NCBI GenBank assembly: GCA_001788835.1
Contig: MFXK01000035.1
Location: 1-36,344, forward strand
Direction of reading: 5' to 3'
Source of the DNA: Candidatus Peregrinibacteria bacterium RIFOXYB2_FULL_33_20
GTDB lineage: Bacteria > Patescibacteriota > Gracilibacteria > UBA1369 > GWF2-33-10
DNA length: 36,344 bases
Shown here: positions 8,273-15,912 of the stretch, one piece after another
How positions within the stretch are numbered: the first letter of the stretch is position 1
Layout: every line of letters starts with the position of its first letter
Translations under genes and position numbers: made by a program
Notes under the pieces: generated by a model
Database searches by the model: none
Told to the model about the DNA's origin: nothing
Seen by the model: the letters and a program-made list of their open reading frames with translations, nothing else

Positions 8273-8581
8273 ATGGTAAAAAAAATTTTGACTTTAACTT
8301 ATATTGCAATATTTTTATTTTTTTATAGTTGTTCTTTCCTAAACGAAGCACAAAAATCGGCCGAAAATATTCAAAAAGAATTTACGGATAAAAAAAACAA
8401 AGTCGAGGAAGCCAGTCGGGAAATTAATGAAGCCGCTAACAGTGTAAAGGAAGCGGCTGATGCTACTTCGAAGGCGGTAGATAACGTTTTTGGAGCGCTT
8501 GATGCTTTGGGAAACGTAACTCAAAGCAGTAATGCCGAGCCTTCTGACACAAATCCCAGCCAGGAGGACTCTAGTAAATAA
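8273..8581 (+). CDS. Small coiled-coil lipoprotein
   Basis: The 102-aa product starts with a lipoprotein-type signal, MVKKILTLTYIAIFLFFYSC, with the likely lipidated Cys at 20. The residues before it (FYS) are a loose fit to the lipobox. The mature part (about 25-80) is a continuous charged helix with heptad character, rich in Lys, Glu and Ala. It ends in a Ser/Pro/Asn-rich tail. This resembles short envelope lipoproteins that form coiled-coil trimers. It starts 4 bp after the zinc-ribbon gene and ends 8 bp before the tsaB-like gene, so it is inside the operon. Lipid attachment is predicted, not certain. Confidence 0.65.
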   Translation: MVKKILTLTYIAIFLFFYSCSFLNEAQKSAENIQKEFTDKKNKVEEASREINEAANSVKEAADATSKAVDNVFGALDALGNVTQSSNAEPSDTNPSQEDSSK

Positions 8582-8589
8582 TCAATCAG

Positions 8590-9195
8590 ATGCTAACTTT
8601 GGCCATTAATACCGCGACGAATTTAAATGAATTAGCGCTTTTTGACGATATGGAGCTTTTAACTTCTAAATCTTGGTTAAATTCCAAAAAAAATGACGAT
8701 GATTTATTTCAAAATTTAGATAGCCTTTTTAAAAACGAAATCTGGCCAAAAAAAGATTGGAAGAGAATTTTCGTTCTGAATGGGCCAGGACCGTTTACTT
8801 CTTTACGGGTGGGGGTGGTAGCCGCCAACGCACTTAGTTACGCTTTGAAAATTCCAGTTTATGGATCAAACGTTTTTGATTTTGTGAAATTAACTAATGC
8901 TTTTGAATTCTTTGATGGTTTAATTCTCAATGCTTCGCAAGGACAAGTACATGTCTCTGATAAATTCACTGGTTATCGCCGACTAGATCTGGCTGATTTT
9001 TTGCAAAGCACTGATTTGAAAAAAATGAAAAAATGTTTTGTGTCTTTAAGTAATAAAAATTTTGACAAATTTAAATCGGTTTATAATGGACAAATCGTGA
9101 ATTTGCCATTTGCTGAACTTTTAGCTAGACTTGATTTTAAGCGCTTAAAAAGCAGTTCAGTCATTGAGCCTGAGTATTTTGGGGAAGCGATATAA
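8590..9195 (+). CDS. tsaB: TsaB-like tRNA N6-threonylcarbamoyladenosine biosynthesis protein
   Basis: TsaB is a catalytically inactive ASKHA-fold partner that supports TsaD in making t6A37 in tRNAs reading ANN codons. The 201-aa protein begins MLTLAINTATNLNELALF, which is the family start (LAIDTS). It has the hallmark NGPGPFTSLRVGVVAANALSYAL (about 65-87), corresponding to GPGSFTGLRVG, and then IPVYGSNVFDF. It is slightly shorter than typical TsaB (about 220-235 aa), with a reduced C-terminus ending VIEPEYFG, a common closing motif. TsaC, TsaD and TsaE are not in the window. It is translated 8 bp after the lipoprotein gene. Confidence 0.85.
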   Translation: MLTLAINTATNLNELALFDDMELLTSKSWLNSKKNDDDLFQNLDSLFKNEIWPKKDWKRIFVLNGPGPFTSLRVGVVAANALSYALKIPVYGSNVFDFVKLTNAFEFFDGLILNASQGQVHVSDKFTGYRRLDLADFLQSTDLKKMKKCFVSLSNKNFDKFKSVYNGQIVNLPFAELLARLDFKRLKSSSVIEPEYFGEAI

Positions 9196-9221
9196 ATAAA
9201 CGCATAATATTATTGAGATAT

Positions 9222-10961
9222 ATGTTCAAAACTTGTAAAAATTGTCAGCAAAATCTTGAAATCACTGACGAGGATTTGAAATTTTATGACAAAATCTCGC
9301 CGATTTTTACTGGAAAAAAATATTCACTCCCTCCGCCAAATTTATGTCCTGATTGCAGAAGTCAGCAAAGAATGCAGTTTAGAAATTTTCGTAATTTATA
9401 TAACGCTAAATCCGCATTATCAGGAGAAAAAATTATATCCATGTATCATCCACAGCTTAATTATAAGGTTTATTCCATTAATGAATGGTGGAGTGATCAA
9501 TGGGAAGGCCTGAATTTCGGACAGGAATATAGCTTCGATAAAGATTTTTTTGAACAATTTTATGATTTGCAATTAAAAGTTCCTAAACTGCCATTGAAGC
9601 AATTACAATGTGAAGCTTGTGAATACTCTAATTTTGCTTTTAAATCACAAAATTGTTATTTGGTGTTTGGTTGTGTGGAAAATCAAGATTGTCTATATGG
9701 ACACATTGTCTGGCGTTCCAAAGATTGTCTAGATGGACTGTATATTTATGAGTGTAATTTTTGCTATGAATGTCTTGATTGCGTTGGTTGTTATAAATCT
9801 TATTTTTCTACTGAATGTGTGAATTGTGCTGAAACATGGTTTTGTCATGATTGTTTAGGATGCAATAATTGTTTTGGCTCTACCAATCTTAAACAAAAAA
9901 GCTGGTACTGGAATAACGAATATCTTGGTAAAGAAAAATATCTGGAAAAATTTAAAAAAATTTCCCCTTTAAACTATAAAACTATTAAACAAGCAAAACA
10001 GGATTTATCGCTTAGAAAAAAAAATCAAACTGTTTTTCCGGAAATATTTGGCAATTTGAATGAAAATGTGACCGGTAATCACATTTATTTTTCCAAAAAT
10101 TTAACTAATTGTTTTGACGCTAAAAGATGTGAAAACTGTAAATTTTTATACACCTCTCAAACATTCACAGATTGCTATGATTGTAATTTTACACCAGGTA
10201 ATTGCGAGTTATCATACAACTGTTTGGCAGTTGGAGATAGCCGGAATTTAATTAATTGCCGCGAAATTAGCAACTCGACTAATTTAATTTATTGTTATGA
10301 ATGTCAGAATTGTCATGATTGTTTTGGTTGTGATGGTTTAAAATATAAAAATTATTGCATTTTAAACAAACAATACAGCAAAGAAGAATATGAAAAATTA
10401 GTGCCAAAAATTATTGAAGCGATGAAATCCCCTAAATCCCCTTTAACAAGGGGACTTGGACACCCCCTTGACAAAGGGGGCTTGGGGGATTGTGAGTGGG
10501 GAGAATTTTTCCCATCTTCAATTTCTCCTTTTGGCTACAATGAAACCGTGGCGCAGGAATATTTCCCTTTGACCAAAAATGAATGTTTAAAAAAAGGATT
10601 TAAATGGTCAGATTACGAGCCGGAATTTCCAAAAGTTGAAAAAATTATTCCAGCTAATCTTTTACCAGATGCAATTTCAGAAATCCCTGATGATATTTTA
10701 AATTGGGCGGTGCAATGCGAAATCACCAAAAAACCTTTTAAAATCATCAAACCAGAATTAGATTTTTATCGCGAACATAATCTGCCAATTCCGCATTTGC
10801 ATCCCGATGAACGGCATAAACAAAGAATGGCTCTTCGAAATCCAAGAAAACTGTGGAAAAGAAGTTGTATTAAATGTAATGCTGAAATTCAAACTACTTA
10901 TTCTCCTGATCGACCTGAGATGGTTTATTGCGAAAAGTGCTACTTAGAAATTGTATACTAA
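9222..10961 (+). CDS. Cys-rich multi-zinc-ribbon protein, function unknown
   Basis: The ATG at 9222 gives 579 aa starting MFKTCKNCQQNLEITDED; a TTG nine bases upstream is in frame but less likely. The N-terminal zinc ribbon (CKNC ... CPDC, about 5-45) is followed by FRNFRNLY. The middle has many short repeats with paired or single Cys, such as CNFCYECLDCVGCYKSYFS and CHDCLGCNNCFGSTNL. Each block ends with a KxYWNxxYLGKEKY-like or YCILNKQYSKEEYEKLV unit; these look like stacked solenoid turns. The C-terminus has a second ribbon (CIKC ... CEKC, about 554-575). I have seen this architecture as unannotated proteins in Patescibacteria but know no function. Residues about 402-423 are encoded by a palindromic DNA element in frame. 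It is the last gene of the operon. Confidence 0.65.
   Translation: MFKTCKNCQQNLEITDEDLKFYDKISPIFTGKKYSLPPPNLCPDCRSQQRMQFRNFRNLYNAKSALSGEKIISMYHPQLNYKVYSINEWWSDQWEGLNFGQEYSFDKDFFEQFYDLQLKVPKLPLKQLQCEACEYSNFAFKSQNCYLVFGCVENQDCLYGHIVWRSKDCLDGLYIYECNFCYECLDCVGCYKSYFSTECVNCAETWFCHDCLGCNNCFGSTNLKQKSWYWNNEYLGKEKYLEKFKKISPLNYKTIKQAKQDLSLRKKNQTVFPEIFGNLNENVTGNHIYFSKNLTNCFDAKRCENCKFLYTSQTFTDCYDCNFTPGNCELSYNCLAVGDSRNLINCREISNSTNLIYCYECQNCHDCFGCDGLKYKNYCILNKQYSKEEYEKLVPKIIEAMKSPKSPLTRGLGHPLDKGGLGDCEWGEFFPSSISPFGYNETVAQEYFPLTKNECLKKGFKWSDYEPEFPKVEKIIPANLLPDAISEIPDDILNWAVQCEITKKPFKIIKPELDFYREHNLPIPHLHPDERHKQRMALRNPRKLWKRSCIKCNAEIQTTYSPDRPEMVYCEKCYLEIVY
10426..10491. repeat. Nested palindromic repeat element inside a coding sequence
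   Basis: Two arms of 29 bases are inverted relative to each other and agree at 23 of 29 positions. Outer ends are AATCCCC (10426-10432) and GGGGATT (10485-10491). Each arm also folds on itself: CCCCTTTAACAAGGGG on the left and CCCCCTTTGTCAAGGGGG on the right. The element is far richer in G+C than its surroundings. It is read in frame as SPKSPLTRGLGHPLDKGGLG. Its shape suggests a small non-autonomous palindromic mobile repeat. Confidence 0.75.
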
Positions 10962-10965
10962 AATT

Positions 10966-11000
10966 GCCTGCCTACCCATAGTTTCAGCGAAGGTAGGTGA
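10966..11000. terminator. Hairpin between convergent genes (repeat-like)
   Basis: CCTACC (10971-10976) pairs with GGTAGG (10992-10997) around a 15-base loop, in a 73-bp gap between two genes that converge. There is no long T-tract on either side. It resembles dispersed GCCTGCC...GGCAGG hairpin repeats more than a textbook terminator; a role in ending both transcripts is inference. Confidence 0.4.
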
Positions 11001-11034
11001 AAAATGCTATTTGGCAGCGATTTATTTCTAATCA

Positions 11035-12522
11035 TCAGCCATTCCACTGGCTGTGGAAAGCGCCTTTTTTATCAATTCTTTCATAGGTATGCGCACCGAA
11101 ATAATCACGTAATCCTTGAATAAAATTTGCTGGAAGTTTTTCTGATGTAATTGAATCAAAATAACTTAAAGCTGTAGTTAAACTTGGCATTGCAATTCCG
11201 TTCAAAATTCCAAACGCACAAAGTTCACGTAAATCTGGAACAGAATTTTCCATTGCTTGTTTAATTCCATCAATTTCAAAAAGATGAGGGCTATTAAAAT
11301 TCGTGCCCCCGTAGGAATGACAGGAAAGGAAAGCTTTATGTAAAAAATTTAAAATTTCTGCTCTGATAATGCATCCCCCTTCCCAGATTCTGGAAATTTC
11401 CGCTAAATCAATCTGCCAGTTTTCTTCTGTCATGGCGTTCTGAATCAAATCAAAACCTTGAGCATAAGAACTGAGCATACCGCAATATAAGGCATTTTCA
11501 AGAATTGCAACAAATTTATCGAGCGAAATAATAAATTTTGAATTTTGTCCCAGACTTGATCTGGAATTGAATTTTGAATTATTTTGAAATATCTTTGAAA
11601 GTTTCATCCTTTTATCCTTTTGACCTGAAACACATCTTGCAAAAACCGATTCAGCAATTGAACTTAAATTTACTCCTCTTTGTAATGCGTCAATTGCCGT
11701 CCAGCTCCCAGTTCCTTTTTGAGAAGCTTTGTCCAAAATCATATCAATTAAATTATTTTCTGACAGTTCATCTTTTTTAGATAAAACCGTCATAGAAATG
11801 TCAAAAAGATATGAATTTAATTTCCCTTTGGAAAGTTTTTGAAAAATTTTCGCAATTTTTGGAGCTTTTAACTTATACACTTTTCGTAGAATATCATAAG
11901 CTTCACTCATCATTTGCATGACGCCGTATTCAATACCATTATGGACCATTTTCACGAAATGACCGGCGCCATTATCGCCAATATAAGTGACGCAAGGATT
12001 GCCGCTAAAATCTTTTGCGGAAATTTTTTCAAAAATATCTTTAATTTGAAGCCAACTTTTCCTGTCTCCTCCCGGCATTAAACTTGGCCCATTTAAAGCT
12101 CCTTCCTCACCGCCTGAAACTCCTGACCCAATAAATTTGAAACCTTGTTTTTGAATTTCCAAAAATCTTCTTTGAGTATCTTTATAATAAGAATTACCTA
12201 AATCAATAATAATATCATTTGAATCAAGCAAGGGTTTTAAATTTTCAATCACAGCATCAACAGGTTTTCCAGCTTGTACTAACAAAATTATTTTCCGGGG
12301 TTTTTCCAAACTGTCAACAAATTCTTTTAAATTTTTTGCTCCAACTAAATATTCATTCCCAAATTCTTTAATAAATTTATTTGTTGTTTCAGTTGTGCGA
12401 TTAAAAACAGAAATTCTGAATTTATTGCGGGCAATATTGCGGGCCAGATTTTGTCCCATAACTGCAAGACCGATAAGGCCGATTTTAGAACTTATAAAAT
12501 TCATAAAGTTTGCAAAATTCAT
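11035..12522 (-). CDS. gnd: 6-phosphogluconate dehydrogenase, decarboxylating
   Basis: This enzyme oxidises 6-phosphogluconate to ribulose 5-phosphate with NADP in the pentose phosphate pathway. The 495-aa protein has the N-terminal Rossmann motif IGLIGLAVMGQNLARNIA (14-31) and DLGNSYYKDTQRR. The substrate loop is GSGVSGGEEGALNGPSLMPGG (132-152), the catalytic Lys191 is in GHFVKMVHNGIEYG, and KGTGSWT and the C-terminal YFGAHTYERID are also present. Typical bacterial enzymes are about 470 aa. The excess sits at two loops encoded by repeat-like DNA, residues about 314-330 and 400-410. An alternative start is Met7, and no Shine-Dalgarno sequence separates the two. The catalytic residues look intact, so it is probably active. 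Confidence 0.95.
   Translation of the reverse strand: MNFANFMNFISSKIGLIGLAVMGQNLARNIARNKFRISVFNRTTETTNKFIKEFGNEYLVGAKNLKEFVDSLEKPRKIILLVQAGKPVDAVIENLKPLLDSNDIIIDLGNSYYKDTQRRFLEIQKQGFKFIGSGVSGGEEGALNGPSLMPGGDRKSWLQIKDIFEKISAKDFSGNPCVTYIGDNGAGHFVKMVHNGIEYGVMQMMSEAYDILRKVYKLKAPKIAKIFQKLSKGKLNSYLFDISMTVLSKKDELSENNLIDMILDKASQKGTGSWTAIDALQRGVNLSSIAESVFARCVSGQKDKRMKLSKIFQNNSKFNSRSSLGQNSKFIISLDKFVAILENALYCGMLSSYAQGFDLIQNAMTEENWQIDLAEISRIWEGGCIIRAEILNFLHKAFLSCHSYGGTNFNSPHLFEIDGIKQAMENSVPDLRELCAFGILNGIAMPSLTTALSYFDSITSEKLPANFIQGLRDYFGAHTYERIDKKGAFHSQWNG
11301..11321 (-). repeat. GTCATTCC-type repeat fragment inside gnd
   Basis: On the coding (minus) strand the bases read GTCATTCCTACGGGGGCACG. It shares its first eight bases with the hairpin elements near the O-antigen ligase gene but lacks their second arm. 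It encodes SCHSYGGTN, a segment that makes this loop about seven residues longer than I recall for E. coli Gnd. It is possibly a decayed repeat. Confidence 0.35.
11534..11576 (-). repeat. AATTTTG units flanking a degenerate GTC hairpin element, inside gnd
   Basis: On the plus strand two AATTTTG units (11534-11547) run into GTCCCAGACTTGATCTGGAA, whose CCAGA (11550-11554) and TCTGG (11560-11564) pair. Another AATTTTG follows at 11570-11576. Together they encode NSKFNSRSSLGQNSKF in frame. Confidence 0.6.
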
Positions 12523-12639
12523 AAAAAATCAGGAACAAGAAAAGAATAAAGGAAAATATCGGAAATTTAAAGTGATGATCAGGTTATTACTTGTTTGATA
12601 ATCTCTTTTAGAGTTTTAACGAATTATAAGCCGATATAA

Positions 12640-13026
12640 TTACTCTTTCACTAAATAATAATGATAATTTGTGAATTGCTGATCGGTGCTAATTTGAAAT
12701 TGTCTGGTTTGAGAAATTTTTAAATCCGCCATATTCAGAGTAGCGCTTTTTTTATCCACCATTAGTCCTTTATTATAAAATTCCACCATGACTATCACAT
12801 ACGGCTCTTTAATATGCTCACTCCCTTTAATTACCTTGCCGGTGATAGTGGTGTGATTATTATTATCAAAATTTTTATCGACAGTGATGTCAGTAATTTG
12901 ATATAAAGAAATGTTTTTCAAAGCATCAAAAACGTCAAAAATACTCAACTTATAATTACTGGACGCACATGTCCCAAATAGCATTACCGCCAATATTACC
13001 ATCAAATAAACTAAATTCTTCTTCAT
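12640..13026 (-). CDS. Small exported protein, possible lipoprotein
   Basis: The 128-aa product begins MKKNLVYLMVILAVMLFGTC, a clear export signal. Cys20 might be lipidated, but the preceding FGT is a poor lipobox, so cleavage by signal peptidase I near CASS is an alternative. The mature part is beta-rich (ITDITVDKNFDNNNHTTITGKVIKG and EPYVIVMVEFYNKGLMVDKKSATLNMADL). This resembles small immunoglobulin-like envelope domains such as FxLYD proteins, which describe how a ligand-exposed domain is tethered. I do not recognise a specific family. It lies between comM and gnd, and a TATAAT -10 box just upstream suggests its own promoter. Confidence 0.6.
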   Translation of the reverse strand: MKKNLVYLMVILAVMLFGTCASSNYKLSIFDVFDALKNISLYQITDITVDKNFDNNNHTTITGKVIKGSEHIKEPYVIVMVEFYNKGLMVDKKSATLNMADLKISQTRQFQISTDQQFTNYHYYLVKE

Positions 13027-13051
13027 AAGTAAAATTTATATCTTTTGTTAA

Positions 13052-13057
13052 ATTATA
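13052..13057 (-). promoter_or_regulatory. Putative -10 box for the small exported protein
   Basis: On the minus strand the sequence is TATAAT, 25 bases before the start codon. No convincing -35 box is seen at 16-18 bases, so this is a weak call. Confidence 0.35.
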
Positions 13058-13089
13058 CCCGATTATTAATTAAATTTTTATTAAAAACT

Positions 13090-14613
13090 TCATAATTCTT
13101 CATCTCCTCTATATTGCAAAGCTTCTGCGACATGAGAACTTAAAATATTTTCACTCTCCTCCAAATCAGCAATAGTTCTAGCCACTTTCAAAATTCGGAA
13201 ATAAGCCCGACCGGAAAGCTGAAATTTGTTAACCGCTTCTTTCATCAAACCCCCCCCTTCCTCCTCCAAAATACAAAATTTTTTAACTAAAGCACTGTCC
13301 ATTTCGCTATTGGAGAAAATATTAAAATTTTTAAATCTTAAATATTGAATATTCCTGGCTAATTGAATTTTATTTAATAAATCCTGAGAAGAGGCGGTTT
13401 TTTCTTGAGAGGTTAATTTTTGAAAATTTAATCTTGGCACCTCCACAATCAGATCAATTCTATCCAAAAGCGGTCCGGAAATTTTTTTCTGGTAATTTTT
13501 AATTTGCTGACTGGTGCAGATACATTGTTTCTGAGGATCAGAATCATAGCCACACGGACAGGGATTCATGGCCGCGATAAACATAAAATGAGCCGGGTAA
13601 GTAAGAGTGCTTAAAGCTCTACCAATCGTAATCTTCCTGTCTTCCAAAGGTTGACGCAATAATTCCAGCACTTTGACAGGAAATTCCGGCAGTTCATCAA
13701 AAAACAACACCCCCCGATGCGCCAGAGATATCTCACCAGGGCGCGGAATTCTGCCGCCACCGACAATTGATGCTCCTGAAGCCGTATGATGAACAGCACG
13801 AAAAGGTCGAATGATCTTCAAGGGCTTATCTTTTGGCAACATACCGGCTACTGAATAAATTTTAGTCACCTCTAAACTTTCTTCAATAGTTAACGGCGGC
13901 AAAAGCGATGGCAATGTTCTAGCTAACAAAGTCTTTCCAGACCCTGGTGGTCCAGAAAACAAAATATTATGCGATCCGGCCGCCGCCACCATCAAGGCTC
14001 TTTTCGCCTGATAATGACCCTGGATATCAGAAATATCAGAAAAATAACTTTTTTCTTCTTGGTACTCAGCAAAGTCTTGAGCTGCAATCGGCGAAATCAG
14101 TTTAAAAGCATTAAAATGCTCACAAAGTTGGCGTAAAGATTCCACTCCAAACACCTCAACGCCTTTAATCAAAGCGGCCTCTTTGGCATTGCATAAAGGC
14201 AAAAATAACTTTTTAAAGCCTTGTTCTTTCACAAAATTAGCCATCAGCAAAGCACCATTAATATGTCGCAATGCTCCGTCCAAAGCTAACTCTCCAACAA
14301 ACAAACTATCTTCAATGTCCTCAATGTTGATTTGCCTAGACGCGGTAAGCAAACCCAAAGCAATTGCCAGATCAAAATGTGGTCCTTGTTTTTTCAAGTC
14401 CGCCGGCGCTAAATTTACAATTTTTTTACGTCTGGGAAAAATAAAACCAGAATTGCGGATGGCTGGAAAAACACGTTCTCTGGCTTCCTGAATCGCCGTA
14501 TCTGTCAGCCCTACCACCTCAAAAGCACTCATGCAATTCATAATTTCCGCTTCCACCTCTACCAAATGACAATCTAAGCCATTAATAGCACACGAATAAA
14601 TTTTAGAGGACAT
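13090..14613 (-). CDS. comM: ComM/YifB-family AAA+ ATPase (Mg-chelatase-like)
   Basis: ComM is a hexameric helicase that promotes branch migration during natural transformation. The 507-aa protein has the three expected parts. Residues 1-170 form the N-terminal ribosomal S5-like domain, starting IYSCAINGLDCHLVEVEAEI and including NLAPADLKKQGPHFDLAIA. The AAA+ core has Walker A GPPGSGKT (221-228) and Walker B GVLFFDELPEF (301-311). The C-terminal helical domain follows NPCPCG and a CIC motif that probably bind zinc. LLDRIDLIVEVPRL and SGRAYFRILKVARTIADLE are typical of the family. The length is normal (about 500 aa). With the prepilins at the left end, it suggests DNA uptake competence. It lies downstream of a sigma factor gene in the same direction. 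Confidence 0.93.
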   Translation of the reverse strand: MSSKIYSCAINGLDCHLVEVEAEIMNCMSAFEVVGLTDTAIQEARERVFPAIRNSGFIFPRRKKIVNLAPADLKKQGPHFDLAIALGLLTASRQINIEDIEDSLFVGELALDGALRHINGALLMANFVKEQGFKKLFLPLCNAKEAALIKGVEVFGVESLRQLCEHFNAFKLISPIAAQDFAEYQEEKSYFSDISDIQGHYQAKRALMVAAAGSHNILFSGPPGSGKTLLARTLPSLLPPLTIEESLEVTKIYSVAGMLPKDKPLKIIRPFRAVHHTASGASIVGGGRIPRPGEISLAHRGVLFFDELPEFPVKVLELLRQPLEDRKITIGRALSTLTYPAHFMFIAAMNPCPCGYDSDPQKQCICTSQQIKNYQKKISGPLLDRIDLIVEVPRLNFQKLTSQEKTASSQDLLNKIQLARNIQYLRFKNFNIFSNSEMDSALVKKFCILEEEGGGLMKEAVNKFQLSGRAYFRILKVARTIADLEESENILSSHVAEALQYRGDEEL

Positions 14614-14673
14614 AAAAAAATTAAAAACTAATTTTGCCTAAATATTAGATATTACAAATAATCTTACTCACCA

Positions 14674-14705
14674 TTTCTGGCCTTTTGATGAATTTTCACC
14701 AGAAA
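14674..14705 (-). terminator. Hairpin just after the sigma factor gene
   Basis: TTTCTGG (14674-14680) and CCAGAAA (14699-14705) form a 7-bp stem starting two bases beyond the stop codon of the sigma factor gene. No T-tract follows on the minus strand, so it may attenuate or only stabilise the transcript. Confidence 0.3.
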
Positions 14706-14706
14706 A

Positions 14707-15501
14707 TTAATTATTGTCCTGAAAATCACTTACTAAACTTACAATATGTTCTTTAAATTTACCTTTAAGTCGTAGCTCTAATTGTCTAATCCTTTCCTTG
14801 CTCACTCCAAACTGCTCACCAATTTCCTCCAGGGATAATGGTTCTTCAGCTAATAAACGTTGATTAAATATAACTTTCTCCCTCTCGTTGGTTAATTGCG
14901 ATTGAAATTGCCTAATTAAATTAACAATTTTAGACTTATCCATCAACTCAATTAACCACTCATCACTTACCACCCCTGAAGTTAAAACCATATTATCATC
15001 ACCTTCTGGAGACAAAAAATCTAACAAATACCTCAGTTCAGTAACTTCGTTTAAGGTAAAATCGCCATTATCAGCTATTTCCTGATCAGAAGGTTCACGC
15101 CCTAAACTTATCAATAATTTTCGCATTATTCTTCTAAAAGAATTTATTTTACGCGAAACCCTATTATCACCAGTGAAACCTTGTCCCTCTTTAACACTTC
15201 GGAATAAAGCTCCTTTAATAAAAGCTCTAGCATAAGTTGTAAATTTCCCAATAGAGGCATTAAATCCTGATAAAGATTGTAAAGTTCCCAGAAGCACACT
15301 TTGTTCAAAATCTTGACGTCCCAACAAATATTCATATTGATGTAGCTCTTTATCTTTTCTAGCTAAAGCCAACAAGAAAACAATGTGCTCTGGATTATTC
15401 AATATAGTCGAATCCAAAACCTGTCCTTCTCTTGTTAATTGAAAAACCTGCTCATTAAGATCACTTTGTACGGGGGAATGCCCTAAGTTAATTCCTTTCA
15501 T
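14707..15501 (-). CDS. Alternative sigma-70 family factor, RpoH-like
   Basis: This is a 264-aa sigma factor. Region 4 is clear: LTNEREKVIFNQRLLAEEPLS then LEEIGEQFGVSKERIRQLE (about 203-242), with the GVSxERIRQLE recognition helix found in group 2 and RpoH factors. RLLAEEPLSL is close to the RpoH signature. Region 3 (about 118-160) has LGREPSDQEIAD. Region 2 (about 45-110) is divergent. GFNASIGKFTTYARAFIKGALF stands for the FDP..G.RFSTYA.WWIR pattern, but the aromatic pair that melts the -10 element is not obvious. Thus it may read an unusual promoter. There is no region 1.1. A TTGACA box lies upstream. Its target genes cannot be told from this window. Confidence 0.85.
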   Translation of the reverse strand: MKGINLGHSPVQSDLNEQVFQLTREGQVLDSTILNNPEHIVFLLALARKDKELHQYEYLLGRQDFEQSVLLGTLQSLSGFNASIGKFTTYARAFIKGALFRSVKEGQGFTGDNRVSRKINSFRRIMRKLLISLGREPSDQEIADNGDFTLNEVTELRYLLDFLSPEGDDNMVLTSGVVSDEWLIELMDKSKIVNLIRQFQSQLTNEREKVIFNQRLLAEEPLSLEEIGEQFGVSKERIRQLELRLKGKFKEHIVSLVSDFQDNN

Positions 15502-15522
15502 AAATTAAATTTTTAAGACTAT

Positions 15523-15551
15523 TAAATAACGTATAGAACAAAATATGTCAA
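15523..15551 (-). promoter_or_regulatory. Candidate sigma factor gene promoter
   Basis: On the minus strand, TTGACA (15546-15551) is perfect. At 17 bases the -10 position (15523-15528) reads TATTTA, a poor match. The promoter might need another factor or be read by a non-housekeeping sigma. Confidence 0.4.
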
Positions 15552-15571
15552 GCAAAACGATTTAATGAGGA

Positions 15572-15600
15572 TTGAATTGATTCCTGACTCTTGCTATAAA
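15572..15600 (+). promoter_or_regulatory. Extended -10 promoter of the DUF378 gene
   Basis: TTGAAT (15572-15577), 17 bases, then TATAAA (15595-15600), preceded by TGC, an extended -10. It lies inside the possible upstream part of the next reading frame. This supports the downstream ATG as the true start. Confidence 0.55.
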
Positions 15601-15657
15601 TTATCTTCAGTGAAGTGTTGTAAAAAAATATTATTTTATTATTTATTTTATATGTAT

Positions 15658-15909
15658 ATGAAAAAATGTTGTCCAGTTATGTGCACGGTCATAACTCTAC
15701 TTATTATTGGAGGCATCAATTGGGGCCTTGTCGGCGCTTTTCAATTTGATCTTGTCCAGTACTTGCTTGGCTCATGGCCAATTCTTGCCAGGATCGTATA
15801 CTGCTTAGTTGGTGTGGCTGGTATCATGGGCATTATCGGCGCCATCAAAATACACAGCTCTAAATGTTGTAAAGATGGTGAAAAAGGAGAGGATTGTTGT
15901 TGTAAATGA
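15658..15909 (+). CDS. DUF378-family small membrane protein
   Basis: The product is an 83-aa protein starting MKKCCPVMCTVITLLIIGG. An in-frame ATG at 15565 would add 31 residues, but it precedes the predicted promoter elements and those residues do not resemble the family. The DUF378 signature is evident: LIIGGINWGLVGAFQFDLVQYLLG, then RIVYCLVGVAGIMGIIGA. Together they form two membrane helices (about 8-27 and 43-66). The C-terminal tail is Cys- and Lys-rich (SKCCKDGEKGEDCCCK), and with CC and C near the N-terminus it could bind metal. The function of this family is unknown. It converges on trmB with a 3-bp gap. Confidence 0.85.
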   Translation: MKKCCPVMCTVITLLIIGGINWGLVGAFQFDLVQYLLGSWPILARIVYCLVGVAGIMGIIGAIKIHSSKCCKDGEKGEDCCCK

Positions 15910-15912
15910 TCG

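Noticed and set aside
15565-15657. Upstream start for the DUF378 protein
   Set aside because: A promoter with an extended -10 lies inside this stretch and the residues do not match the family.
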